NCBI RefSeq assembly: GCF_026420845.1
Contig: NZ_JAOWCB010000023.1
Location: 1 to 64,000 of the forward strand
Length of the DNA: 64,000 nucleotides
DNA from: Streptomyces sp. PR69
GTDB lineage: Bacteria; Actinomycetota; Actinomycetes; Streptomycetales; Streptomycetaceae
Direction of reading: 5' to 3'
Part shown: piece after piece, positions 19,491 through 27,880 of the stretch
How the letters are laid out: each line of letters starts with the position of its first letter
How positions within the stretch are numbered: position 1 is the first letter of the stretch
Position numbers and translations under genes: made by a program
The notes under the pieces: generated by a model
What the model was told of the DNA's origin: nothing
Databases searched by the model: none
What the model saw: the letters and a program-made list of their open reading frames with translations, nothing else

Positions 19491-20906
19491 ATGACCACAA
19501 CGGGGGCACACCAGGACGCTGCGGGCACGCCCGACCGGGCCTGGCTGTGGTGGGGGCGGCGGCGGTCCGTCGCATTGGATGTGGGGCTGGGGGTTCTGTC
19601 GGCCCTGGAGTGCGGGCTCGAAGGCGTGGGGTTCGCCGAGAAGGCGGCGCTGCCGGTGCCGTTCGGCGTGCTGTTCGGGCTGTTCGTCGGGGCCGTGCTG
19701 GTCGTACGGCGGCGGTGGCCGATCGCCGTGGTGCTGGTGTCGATCGCGACCACGCCCGCGGAGATCGGTTTTCTGCTGGGCGTCGTCGGCCTTTACACGC
19801 TCGCCGCGTCCGAGGTGCCCCGGCGGATCACCGCGCTGCTGGCCGGCACACAGCTCGCGGCGGCCTTCATCGTCACGTTCGTGGACGTCCGCCAGGGCGT
19901 GGACACGACGGAGTTTGACCCGGGGCCCTGGTATGTGCCGCTGATGGCCGGTCTGGTGTCGCTGGGGCTGACCGCGCCGCCCGTGCTGTTCGGCCTCTAC
20001 ATAGGGGCGCGGCGGCGGCTGATGGAGAGCCTGCGGGAGCGGGCGGACAGTCTGGAGCAGGAGCTGTCGCTGCTGGCGGACCGGGCGGAGCAGCGTGCGC
20101 AGTGGGCCCGCCAGGAGGAGCGCACCCGGATCGCGCGCGAGATGCACGACGTCGTCGCCCACCGGGTGAGCCTGATGGTGGTGCATGCGGCCGCGCTGCA
20201 GGCGGTGGCGCTGAAGGACCCGCAGAAGGCGGTGAAGAACGCCGCGCTGGTGGGGGACATGGGGCGGCAGGCGCTGACCGAGCTGCGGGAGATGCTGGGG
20301 GTGCTGCGGTCCGGGGAGGATGTGCTGGCGCCCCGGCCCGCCGCCGCGGCAGGCGCTGCGGCTCCCGGCAAAGGCCCCGGCGAAGCCTCCGCCGGGGCCT
20401 TCGCCGGGCCCCCTGCTGAGGCGCCCGCGCCGCTGGCGGCGGTGGGCGCGGCGGCGGCAGCGGCCGCGGCAGCCGCGGCCGCGGACGACGGGCCGTGCCT
20501 GGCGGACATCGAGTCCCTGGTGGGACAGTCCCGGCAGACGGGGATGGTGGTGGAGCTGTCCGTGCAGGGGGAGGCGCGGGAGTATGCGCCGGAGGTGGAG
20601 CAGACCGCGTTCCGGGTGGTGCAGGAGGCGCTGACGAACGTCCACAAGCATGCGGCGGGCGCGCGGGTGACGGTGCGGCTGGCGCACCGGGGCGCGGAGG
20701 TGGCCATGCAGGTGGAGAACAGCGAGCCGGACGCGTCCGCCGGGGCGGCGGACGCCGGTCTGCCGAGCGGCGGCAACGGCCTGGTGGGCATGCGGGAGCG
20801 GGTCACCGCGCTGGGCGGTGTGTTTGTGTCGGGGCCGACGGACGCGGGCGGTTTCCGGGTGTCGGCGGTGCTGCCCGCGGCGGACGCGGGCGAGGGCGCG
20901 GCCTGA
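19491..20906 (+). CDS. Orphan NarL-type sensor histidine kinase
   Basis: The 471-residue protein has about five hydrophobic N-terminal segments with little extracytoplasmic sequence, then a HisKA_3 dimerisation domain with phosphorylatable His219 (AREMHDVVAHRVSLM). A degenerate HATPase domain follows (N-box EALTNVHKHA, G-box GNGLVGMRERV). ATG 19491 follows GGGAGG; the open frame upstream runs into the tRNA gene. Between kinase subdomains there is a Pro/Ala-rich linker with 12 consecutive Ala. No response-regulator gene lies beside it, so its partner is elsewhere. Confidence 0.88.
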   Translation: MTTTGAHQDAAGTPDRAWLWWGRRRSVALDVGLGVLSALECGLEGVGFAEKAALPVPFGVLFGLFVGAVLVVRRRWPIAVVLVSIATTPAEIGFLLGVVGLYTLAASEVPRRITALLAGTQLAAAFIVTFVDVRQGVDTTEFDPGPWYVPLMAGLVSLGLTAPPVLFGLYIGARRRLMESLRERADSLEQELSLLADRAEQRAQWARQEERTRIAREMHDVVAHRVSLMVVHAAALQAVALKDPQKAVKNAALVGDMGRQALTELREMLGVLRSGEDVLAPRPAAAAGAAAPGKGPGEASAGAFAGPPAEAPAPLAAVGAAAAAAAAAAAADDGPCLADIESLVGQSRQTGMVVELSVQGEAREYAPEVEQTAFRVVQEALTNVHKHAAGARVTVRLAHRGAEVAMQVENSEPDASAGAADAGLPSGGNGLVGMRERVTALGGVFVSGPTDAGGFRVSAVLPAADAGEGAA

Positions 20907-21158
20907 GGCACGGCCCTCCTGGGGGGCCGCCAGAGGTTGCCCGAGGGCGCGGCCTGACCGGCCGGCCCCGTGCTTGCCGTCCTGTCACGCTGCCCCCTGC
21001 CCCCTGCCCCCTGCCGCCGCGGCCGTGCCTGCGTGCCGGGTCTCGTGCCGGGGCCGGGCGGTGCGGGCCGCGGGTGCCGGGTATGCCGCGGACACCAGGT
21101 GTGCCGCGGGGCGCCGGCGGTGCCGCGGGGAGCCTCGCGCCGTGCGCGTCGCCGCGGC

Positions 21159-21656
21159 TTACGGCGAGGTGAGGCGAGTGGGGAGCAGCCCGGTCACGAT
21201 CGTGGACAGGGCGTGGTCCAGGGTGGGTCCGAGATACCAGTCGCCGGTGTGGTCGACGGTGTAGACGCGGCCGACCGCGTCGATGGCCAGCACGCCCATA
21301 TGGCCGTCTTCCTCGCCGAGCGGCGCGAGTTCGGTGTCGAGCGCGCGCCCGAGGTCGGAGAGCGTACGGGCCATATGGAGGCCCGCGAGCGGGTCGAAGC
21401 GTACGGCGCTGGGGGCGGTCTGGCGGCCCGGCCCCGGCGGGACGATGCGCAGTCCGCCGAACTCCGCCCAGGCTTCGACGGCCGCGGGGAACACCTGGTG
21501 CCGGTGGCCCGCGGGGGAGACATGGGCGCGCAGGGCGTCGGCCCAGTGTTCGGCGAGCTTGATGTCCCAGCGGCCGGGCTGCCAGCCGGCCGTGCGCAGG
21601 GCGGCGTCGACGGCCACCGGGAAGCGGGTGGTGCTCAGATTGGGGTAGTCGGGCAT
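21159..21656 (-). CDS. SUKH-3-type immunity-like protein
   Basis: The 165-residue protein resembles SUKH-3 members. It has an N-terminal helical stretch (FPVAVDAALRTAGWQPGR), a mid motif WAEFGGLRIVPPGPG, then FDPLAGLHMAR and a C-terminal strand set (GVLAIDAVGRVYTVDH). SUKH proteins bind and neutralise nucleic-acid-targeting toxins. It lies 11 bp downstream of the deaminase-like gene on the same strand, the usual toxin-then-immunity order. The family call is from motif shape only. Confidence 0.7.
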   Translation of the reverse strand: MPDYPNLSTTRFPVAVDAALRTAGWQPGRWDIKLAEHWADALRAHVSPAGHRHQVFPAAVEAWAEFGGLRIVPPGPGRQTAPSAVRFDPLAGLHMARTLSDLGRALDTELAPLGEEDGHMGVLAIDAVGRVYTVDHTGDWYLGPTLDHALSTIVTGLLPTRLTSP

Positions 21657-21667
21657 CGGGGTCGCGT

Positions 21668-22180
21668 TCAGCCGTTCTCGGGAAGGGCGGCGGCCGGGTC
21701 TACAGGGCGTACGCCGAAGTGGTCGAGGAGCGCCGCGCAGGAGCGGCAGGGCGCGGCGTAGCTGCCGTGGAGCGGGTCGCCGTCCTCCCGGATGCGGCGA
21801 GCGGTGAGTTTCGCGTGCTTGAGCGAGCGCCGTGCCTCCCCGTGGGTGAGGGGTTTCCGCTGGGCGCGTTTGGAGCGCTGGCTCTCCGCCGAGGCGAGGT
21901 GCCGGGAGAGCAGGATGGCTTCGGGGCAGCGGCCCGTGAAGCGTTCGCGCTGTCCGCTGGTGAGGGTGTCGAGGAAGTCCTGTACGAGCGGATGGAGCGC
22001 GGGCGGCTCATCGCCCTTGCCCGCGGTGCAGGTCAGCGTCCGCCCGCGGACGGACAGGGCGGCGGCGACGGCCGGGAGTATGCCGTCCCTGCGGTGGTGG
22101 AGCGCGGGCGGTATGCCCGTTTCGGTGCTGCTCCAGCTGAGACGTGGATCACCTGAAGTGCCCTGTTGCGCTGTGTGCAT
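21668..22180 (-). CDS. YwqJ-like putative deaminase
   Basis: From ATG 22180 the protein is 170 residues. It shows the deaminase-fold zinc signature: Cys85-Pro-Glu87 (FTGRCPEAILLSRHL) and Cys145/Cys148 (APCRSCAALLDHFGV). This is the CxE...PCxxC layout of cytidine-deaminase-like enzymes, and sequence context resembles the YwqJ group of polymorphic-toxin deaminases. No signal peptide or export domain is visible, so it probably acts inside the cell. It is followed by a SUKH-3 gene. TTG 22201 is an alternative start, but GAGGGG sits 10 bases before the ATG. Confidence 0.7.
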   Translation of the reverse strand: MHTAQQGTSGDPRLSWSSTETGIPPALHHRRDGILPAVAAALSVRGRTLTCTAGKGDEPPALHPLVQDFLDTLTSGQRERFTGRCPEAILLSRHLASAESQRSKRAQRKPLTHGEARRSLKHAKLTARRIREDGDPLHGSYAAPCRSCAALLDHFGVRPVDPAAALPENG

Positions 22181-22428
22181 GGTGTCTCGTCCCCTCTGCA
22201 ATCCCCCGAGTTGCCTAGACAGCCTGCCAAATGGGGCGGCTGGTGTGGAAGCGGGGTCGGTTATACGTGTCGGCGGGCGTGTTGAGGGGGTGCGTTCGCA
22301 TTCCGCCGTGAGCCGGGCGCGGGGGTCCGGCTGTGACTGCCGGTGACCGGGGCGGCGGGCCGGGGGCGGCCGTCACCGTACCGCTTAGGCTGTGCGGAAC
22401 CAGCCAGACGCAGCAGGGGGCTACCGCC

Positions 22429-23412
22429 ATGACGACAGGTCGGCTCGGGCGCCGGGCCGCGCCGCCGAACGCGGCCTACGCCGGGCAGCTTGTGCACTTC
22501 CCGGACCCGGTCCGGGCCTCCCGCCACCCCAGAGGTGTGCGCGTGGACGAACAGGGCTACCCGGACTTCTCTCCGTACGCGCGCGCCGCCGCGGAGATCG
22601 CGGAACCGCCCGAGGGCTTCGGCGTGGACGAGCTGCGGCTCACGGACTACGTGTCGGCGAACGCGGCGCTGCACGCCGCGGGGCACGAGCTGTGGGACAC
22701 GGTCGCTCCGGTGGCGACGCCGCACGGCTGGACATGGCATCACGTGCCGGGCACGCGCCGGCTCGAACTGATCCCGGCCGAGGTGAAGGCGCTGCTGCGG
22801 CACCACGGCGGACTGGCCACGGCCGCCGTGGACCAGGGCAAGCGCGGGACGCGCCCGTTGCAGGAGACGCGGCCGGCTCATTTCGCCCTGCCGAAGCGGG
22901 CGCTGCCGGTGAGCGAGCAGCAACTGCGGGGCGTGGAGGAGGATCTGGGCTACCGGCTGCCGGGCGCGTACCGCTCCTTCCTGAAGGCGGCGGGCGGTTG
23001 CGCGCCGGCCGGGGTGGCGCTGGACGCGGAGCTGGGGCTGCTGGTTGACCAGCCGTTCTTCACCGTGCGCGATGAAGCCGCCGTCAATGACCTGGTGTAC
23101 GTCAACAAGTGTCTGCGGGACCATCTGACGAAGGACTATCTGGGCGTCGGCTTCGTCCAGGGCGGGCTGATCGCCGTGAAGGTGAAGGGCCCGGGGGCCG
23201 GGTCGGTGTGGTTCTGCGCGTACGACGATGCGCGTGACCAGGACGGCTGGACCGTGCAGGAGCGTGTGGAGCGGCTGCTGCTGCCCTGCGGCGAGGACTT
23301 CGACGGCTTTCTGCGGCGGCTGGCGGGCAGCCCGCCGGAACTTCAGACGGTGGCGAACCTGATGGTGGACGGCGGCTTCGCGCGCGCCGTCCCGGTCTCG
23401 GACGAGGGGTGA
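22429..23412 (+). CDS. WHH-type HNH nuclease domain fused to a SUKH (SMI1/KNR4) domain
   Basis: The 327-residue protein combines two parts. Residues about 70-130 carry GWTWHHVPGTRRLELIP and LLRHHGG (W103-H104-H105, H125-H126-G-G), matching the WHH branch of HNH/endonuclease VII toxins. Residues about 159-300 carry a SUKH domain: LPVSEQQLRGVEEDLGYRLP, then YRSFLKAAGG and GSVWFCAYDDA. Toxin-like and immunity-like domains in one chain suggest an auto-inhibited cytosolic nuclease (inference). ATG 22429 follows CAGGGGGC. The gene is divergent from the deaminase/SUKH-3 pair and 7 bp upstream of the next SUKH gene, so those two form an operon. Confidence 0.75.
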   Translation: MTTGRLGRRAAPPNAAYAGQLVHFPDPVRASRHPRGVRVDEQGYPDFSPYARAAAEIAEPPEGFGVDELRLTDYVSANAALHAAGHELWDTVAPVATPHGWTWHHVPGTRRLELIPAEVKALLRHHGGLATAAVDQGKRGTRPLQETRPAHFALPKRALPVSEQQLRGVEEDLGYRLPGAYRSFLKAAGGCAPAGVALDAELGLLVDQPFFTVRDEAAVNDLVYVNKCLRDHLTKDYLGVGFVQGGLIAVKVKGPGAGSVWFCAYDDARDQDGWTVQERVERLLLPCGEDFDGFLRRLAGSPPELQTVANLMVDGGFARAVPVSDEG

Positions 23413-23419
23413 CGGTCCG

Positions 23420-26400
23420 ATGGTGACGTTCGCGCAGGCGCAGGAGCGCGCCGAAGAGTGGATCAACGGCGATGTGCCCGCGTATCAGCATCGCGAGGTG
23501 CGGGTGCGGGAGTTCGAGCTGGGCTTTGTGGTGTGGGCGGAGGACCGCGAGGGAGGCCCCGTCTCGGACGGCGGCCGGCAGCGGCTGGTGATCGCCCGGG
23601 ACAGCGGGGAGGCCACGCTGTGGCCCGGGCTGCCGGTGGGCGAGGTCATCCGCCGGTACGAGGAGGAGTACGGGTCGGCGGCGGCGGACGCGGCTCCGGC
23701 CGCGCCGGAGCCGCCGCAGCGGATCGATCTGAATCAGACGTCGTTCCTGCTGACGCCGCCGGAGTGGCTTCAGGACGCGGCGGACAGGATGGGCATCCCG
23801 GACACGGGGTCGCCGTCCGGCGCGGTTGTGGGGTCTGCCGGAGCGGGTCCCGCGGCTGCGGGTCCGGGCGCGGGCGCGCCGTCCCGCGCGGGGGATGCGC
23901 ATGCGGGCCCCGGCGTGGGCGCGCCGCGGCGTGATCCGGACGCGGTGGGTACGGGGGCTGCCGGGGGCGTGTCGGGCGCGGGGTCGCCGTCCGGCGCGGC
24001 TTCGGGTGTGTCCGGGGGCGTCCCGGATGCGGGGGGTGGGGCTGGTTCCGTTGCTGTGGGGGCGGGTGCTGTGCCGTCCGGCGTGCGGGATGCGGGCGCG
24101 GGTTCGGGTTCTGTGCCGCCTGGCGCGGGCTCGGGTGTGTCCGGGGGTGTCCCGGATGCGGGGGGCGGGGCTGACTCCGCCGCTGCGGGTTCGGGTGCTG
24201 TGCCGTCCGGCGCGGGCACCGGCTCATCGGCCGCCGGCGCGGGGTCGTCCCGTGCTGGGGGACTCGGCGTCGGCGGTCCGGTTCCGGGTGCTGTGCCTTC
24301 TGGCGAGGGCTCGGGTGCGCCGTCCGGCGCTCCGGATGCGGCGGGTGCGGCTGCTGGGGGCGGGGGTGGGGCAGGCCCCGCTGCCGCGGGTTCGAGTTCC
24401 GCGCCGTCCGGCGCGGGGGGCTCCTCTGGGGCGGACGCGCGTACGGTCGCGGAGTCGCCCGGTTCCGGCGCCTCGGGTGAAGCCTCCCGTTCGGGTGCTG
24501 CGGACGACGGCGTCCCCCGGGCCGCGGAGGCGGGCTCTGACGCTGTGCCCGGCGGCGCTGGCAGCCGCGCGTCATATGCCGCGTCGCCGCAGGGCACCCC
24601 CGTACCGGCCGCCGGGCCTGCCGGTGCGCACGCTTCCCAGGGCGAGAGCGTCCCGGACGCGCAGTCGTTGGAGGCGTCCTCCGCGACATCCGGCGGGGGC
24701 AAAGCCTCGCAGGCGGGCGGCGGCGTCACGCCGATGGGCGGGTCCGGCCGCCCCGACGCCGACGCGTCGTCCGGCGGCAACGTCTCGCAGAGCAGCTCGC
24801 TGTGGCCCAGCGCCTCCGCCCCCTCCGGCGGGCACACGGAGGAGTCCACGCTGCCCTCCGACGCCGCGTCGTCGCAGACGGCGGGCTGGACGGACACCAG
24901 CGGGGGCGGTTCGGACGACGGCTCCGTCCCGCTGCCGGCCACGGTGTTCGCCCCGCCGCTGTCGGGCGCCGATGACGACGACACTCCGCCGCCGAGCACC
25001 CCGGCGGACGCCCCGACGGCGCTGATGTCGGGAGGCAGCCAGCTGCCGCCCACGGCGATCTCCCCCGCCGTGCGGCCCGAAGGGGCCGGTGACGCGGGAC
25101 TGGAACGGCCGGCGGACGCCCCGCCCGCTCCGTCCGGGAACCCGACGCCTCCCCCGTCGGGGCCGGGCGCGCCCGGCGCTCCGGCGGGCGGGTATCTGCC
25201 GACGCAGCTCGTCTCCCAACTCGACCCTGAGCCCGCGCAGCAGCCGGAGCAGCCGGGGCAGCCGGAGCCGCCCGGCCCGCCCGCGCCGCCGCAGGGTGGG
25301 GTGCATCATGCTGCGACCGTGTTGGCGAATCCGGGTCAGTTGGGTCCGAAGCCGCCGCAGCCGCCTGGTCCTCCGGGGCCGCCTGGGCCGCCTGCGCCTC
25401 CGGCTGCTCCGGGGGCGGCTCCGCCGCCGCAGGGTGGGGTGCATCATGCTGCGACCGTGTTGGCGAATCCGGGTCAGTTGGGTCCGAAGCCGCCGCAGCC
25501 GCCTGGGCCGCCTGCGCCTCCGGCTGCTCCGGGGGCGGCTCCGCCGCCGCAGGGTGGGGTGCACCATGCCGCGACCGTGTTGGCGGACCCCGGTCAGCTC
25601 GGTCCGAAGCCGCCGCAGCCGCCCGGCCCGCCGGGACCGCCCGGGCCGCCGCCCGGAGCACCGCAGCCGCATCAGCCGCACCAGCCGCAGCCCCCTCACG
25701 GCGGCGGCCGCCCGCCCTCGTACGGCTATCCGCCGCAGCCGAGCGGGCTGCCGACCGTCGGCCCCGGCTACCAGGCCGTGCTGCGCTACCGCGCGCCCGA
25801 CGGCTCCGAGCAGCAGCTCATCCGCCGCTCGGCGCCCGGCACCCCGCACCCGGAGTGGCAGATCTTCCATGAGCTGCGTGCGCTGAACGTACCGCCGGAC
25901 CAGGTGCTGGAGCTGCATACGGAGCTGGAGTCCTGTGAGCTTCCGGGCGCGTACTGCGCACGGATGATCCGGGACAACTGGCCGCAGGCGCGGATCACTT
26001 CGATCGCCCCGTATGGCCGGGACCATGCCTCACGGCAGCAGGGCATGCGGCAGCTGCTCGCGCATCAGGGCGAGTTGCACCAGGTCGCGGACGGCCCCGC
26101 CCGCCCCGCCCCGGTGCGCGCCCCGCTGCCGCAGGTGCGGCCCGCCCCGCCCGCGCCGCCGGAGGCGATCGCGCAGGAGCTGGCGGCCGCGTTCGGCCCG
26201 CAGGGCATCTGCCGCTTCGACCAGCGGTCGGTCTCCCGCCAGGGGGTGCCCGAGTTGGTGGCGGCGACGCTCGTGTGGGCGGGGCTGCCGGGGGACTTCA
26301 ACCCGTTCTTCTGGGCGCAGCCGCCGCAGCCTGTGGTGCCCACGCTGGCGGAGCTGGCCGCGCAGCGCGGTGTGCGGCCCGCGTCCGACGCCGGCTCGTA

Positions 26401-26722
26401 TCTGGTGGTGGGCACGGACTTCGGCCGGGCGGTCTGCGTCCAGTACGGCACGGCGCACATCGTGGCGGTGCCGGTGGAGGCGGGGCCCGGCGGCCAGCCG
26501 GTCGCGCCGCAGTTCGTGAACAGCGGCATGCCGGAGTTCGTCCGCTGCCTGGCGCTTCTGGGCCGTATGTGGCGGCTGCGGTACGGGCTGAACCAGGAGC
26601 AGGCGGGCCGCTGGACGGTCGACTTTCAGGCGCAGCTGGCGGCGCTGGACCCGGCGGCGCTGGCGTCTGAGGAGAGCTGGTGGTCGGTGCTGCTGGAGCA
26701 GATGTGGGACGGTCTGCTCTGA
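23420..26722 (+). CDS. Giant Imm35 - linker - deaminase - SUKH-4 protein
   Basis: An 1100-residue protein. Residues 1-87 resemble the Imm35/YrhB immunity domain (EEWINGDVPAYQHREVRV, LVIARDSGEATLWPG). Residues about 90-790 are a Gly/Ser/Ala- then Pro-rich linker with internal repeats. Residues about 795-860 hold a deaminase-like domain (HPEWQIFHEL, then LHTELESCELPGAYCARMI) as in XOO_2897-type toxin deaminases. The final 200 residues match SUKH-4 (GSYLVVGTDFGRAVCVQYG, EFVRCLALLGRMW). No signal peptide is visible. It follows the WHH-SUKH gene by 7 bp. Domain names are by eye; overall architecture is clear, exact deaminase family less so. Confidence 0.75.
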   Translation: MVTFAQAQERAEEWINGDVPAYQHREVRVREFELGFVVWAEDREGGPVSDGGRQRLVIARDSGEATLWPGLPVGEVIRRYEEEYGSAAADAAPAAPEPPQRIDLNQTSFLLTPPEWLQDAADRMGIPDTGSPSGAVVGSAGAGPAAAGPGAGAPSRAGDAHAGPGVGAPRRDPDAVGTGAAGGVSGAGSPSGAASGVSGGVPDAGGGAGSVAVGAGAVPSGVRDAGAGSGSVPPGAGSGVSGGVPDAGGGADSAAAGSGAVPSGAGTGSSAAGAGSSRAGGLGVGGPVPGAVPSGEGSGAPSGAPDAAGAAAGGGGGAGPAAAGSSSAPSGAGGSSGADARTVAESPGSGASGEASRSGAADDGVPRAAEAGSDAVPGGAGSRASYAASPQGTPVPAAGPAGAHASQGESVPDAQSLEASSATSGGGKASQAGGGVTPMGGSGRPDADASSGGNVSQSSSLWPSASAPSGGHTEESTLPSDAASSQTAGWTDTSGGGSDDGSVPLPATVFAPPLSGADDDDTPPPSTPADAPTALMSGGSQLPPTAISPAVRPEGAGDAGLERPADAPPAPSGNPTPPPSGPGAPGAPAGGYLPTQLVSQLDPEPAQQPEQPGQPEPPGPPAPPQGGVHHAATVLANPGQLGPKPPQPPGPPGPPGPPAPPAAPGAAPPPQGGVHHAATVLANPGQLGPKPPQPPGPPAPPAAPGAAPPPQGGVHHAATVLADPGQLGPKPPQPPGPPGPPGPPPGAPQPHQPHQPQPPHGGGRPPSYGYPPQPSGLPTVGPGYQAVLRYRAPDGSEQQLIRRSAPGTPHPEWQIFHELRALNVPPDQVLELHTELESCELPGAYCARMIRDNWPQARITSIAPYGRDHASRQQGMRQLLAHQGELHQVADGPARPAPVRAPLPQVRPAPPAPPEAIAQELAAAFGPQGICRFDQRSVSRQGVPELVAATLVWAGLPGDFNPFFWAQPPQPVVPTLAELAAQRGVRPASDAGSYLVVGTDFGRAVCVQYGTAHIVAVPVEAGPGGQPVAPQFVNSGMPEFVRCLALLGRMWRLRYGLNQEQAGRWTVDFQAQLAALDPAALASEESWWSVLLEQMWDGLL
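24002..24212 (+). repeat. Imperfect 129-bp spaced repeat in the Gly/Ala linker
   Basis: The segments starting at 24002 and 24131 encode almost the same text (SGVSGGVPDAGGGA, then GAVPSG). They share long identical DNA stretches such as GTCCCGGATGCGGGGGG. This shows the linker grew by duplication inside the gene. Confidence 0.75.
25291..25640 (+). repeat. Three tandem linker repeats encoding GGVHHAATVLA
   Basis: Copies begin at 25291, 25429 and 25549, with periods of 138 and 120 bp. The 18-bp difference is an extra GPPGPP stretch. Each encodes GGVHHAATVLA(N/D)PGQLG plus a Pro-rich spacer. Copies 1 and 2 are nearly identical at the DNA level; copy 3 has drifted to more GC-rich codons. Confidence 0.85.
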
Positions 26723-26792
26723 GCCCGCCGGCGTTGCCACGCTGAAGCCCGGCGCGCACGCCCCTTCGGCCCGTTGGCGCTTCGGCGCCTGC

Positions 26793-26841
26793 GCCCGGCC
26801 CGGTTCCATAACGGTGCATACCGCAGGGAACCGGGCCGGGC
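26793..26841 (+). terminator. Terminator of the WHH-SUKH / SUKH-4 operon
   Basis: A perfect 15-bp stem (GCCCGGCCCGGTTCC with its complement) has a 19-base loop and is followed by GTTTGCTGT. It lies 70 bp after the SUKH-4 stop and ends the two-gene operon. Confidence 0.75.
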
Positions 26842-26966
26842 GTTTGCTGTCGTATGGCGCATCCTTGACCCGTGAGGGCGGGGGGAGTGTCGCGGTATGG
26901 CCGCTTCCCTTTGATCCACCAGGATGTGCGCCGAATCGCATTGTGTGCCGGAAAGGGGCTTGAAGG

Positions 26967-27854
26967 ATGAGCGCTGCATCGATGTCACCCCACGGCTTCG
27001 CCGTCGTGCGCCGTGGCTACCGCATGGCGGAGACCGACGCCCGTGTCTCGGCCCTGTCGCAGGAGCGCGACGAGGCCTGGGAGCGTGCCGCGCGGCTGAC
27101 CGTCCTGGCCAAGGAGATGGCCGCGCAGACGGAGCGGCTGCGGGAGACCGTCGCGCAGCTGCCCCCGCAGACCTACGAGACGCTGGGCAGCCGCGCCCAG
27201 TATCTGCTGGCGCTGGTCCTTGAGGAGGCGGAGGCGCTGGACGCGGCGGCCCGCGAGGAGGCGCAGGCGCTCGCGGACGAGGCGGGCACGGCGGCCGACG
27301 CCGTACGGGCCGCCGCCCAGGCCCACGCCGACGCGGTGCGCGCCGAAGCGGAGGAGTGCGCCCGGCGTACGCTGCTCGCGGCCCAGCGGTCGGCGGAGGC
27401 GCTGTACACGCAAGCCCGGCGGGAGGCGAAGGACCTGCGGGGCAAGGCGGCCGCAGAACTGGAGGAGATGCACCGGCGCACCGAGGCGATGCTGACCGAG
27501 CTGGGCAAGGAACAGGCGGAGCGCTGGGAGGCCGCCGAGCGCGGCTTCGCCGAGGACGAGGCGGAACTGGACGCGCGCCACACGGAGTTGACGGCCCATG
27601 CCGAGGCCCGTCTTTCGGAGGCCCGGCGCGCCCTGGCCGAGGCGGAGGAGAGCGCCCGTCACTCCCAGGAGGACGCGGAGGCCCGCGGCGCGGAGTTGAA
27701 GGCCGCGGCGCGGCTGCGCGCGGAGCGGATCTCCCGTGACACCGAACGCCTGCTGCGGGAACACCTTCAGACGCGCGAGGAGATGCAGGCGACGATGACG
27801 CACATCCGCAACAGCCTGGCGGCGTTGACGGGCCGCGCTCCCGCGGAGGGGTGA
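26967..27854 (+). CDS. Long coiled-coil protein (DivIVA/FilP-like style)
   Basis: The 295-residue protein begins with PHGFAVVRRGYRMAETDARVS, a short DivIVA-like head. An almost continuous Ala/Glu/Arg-rich coiled coil follows to near the C-terminus. Such proteins are often labelled cellulose-binding protein in Streptomyces, and related ones act in polar growth or cytoskeleton. ATG 26967 follows AAAGGGG. It has its own promoter space after the SUKH operon terminator, so a functional link to that operon is possible but not shown. Confidence 0.75.
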   Translation: MSAASMSPHGFAVVRRGYRMAETDARVSALSQERDEAWERAARLTVLAKEMAAQTERLRETVAQLPPQTYETLGSRAQYLLALVLEEAEALDAAAREEAQALADEAGTAADAVRAAAQAHADAVRAEAEECARRTLLAAQRSAEALYTQARREAKDLRGKAAAELEEMHRRTEAMLTELGKEQAERWEAAERGFAEDEAELDARHTELTAHAEARLSEARRALAEAEESARHSQEDAEARGAELKAAARLRAERISRDTERLLREHLQTREEMQATMTHIRNSLAALTGRAPAEG

Positions 27855-27880
27855 ACAGGCGCGACGTCGGTCCTCGTCCG

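Noticed and set aside
25291..25640. CRISPR-like or mobile repeat
   Set aside because: The repeats are in frame inside a coding region and encode a regular peptide repeat.
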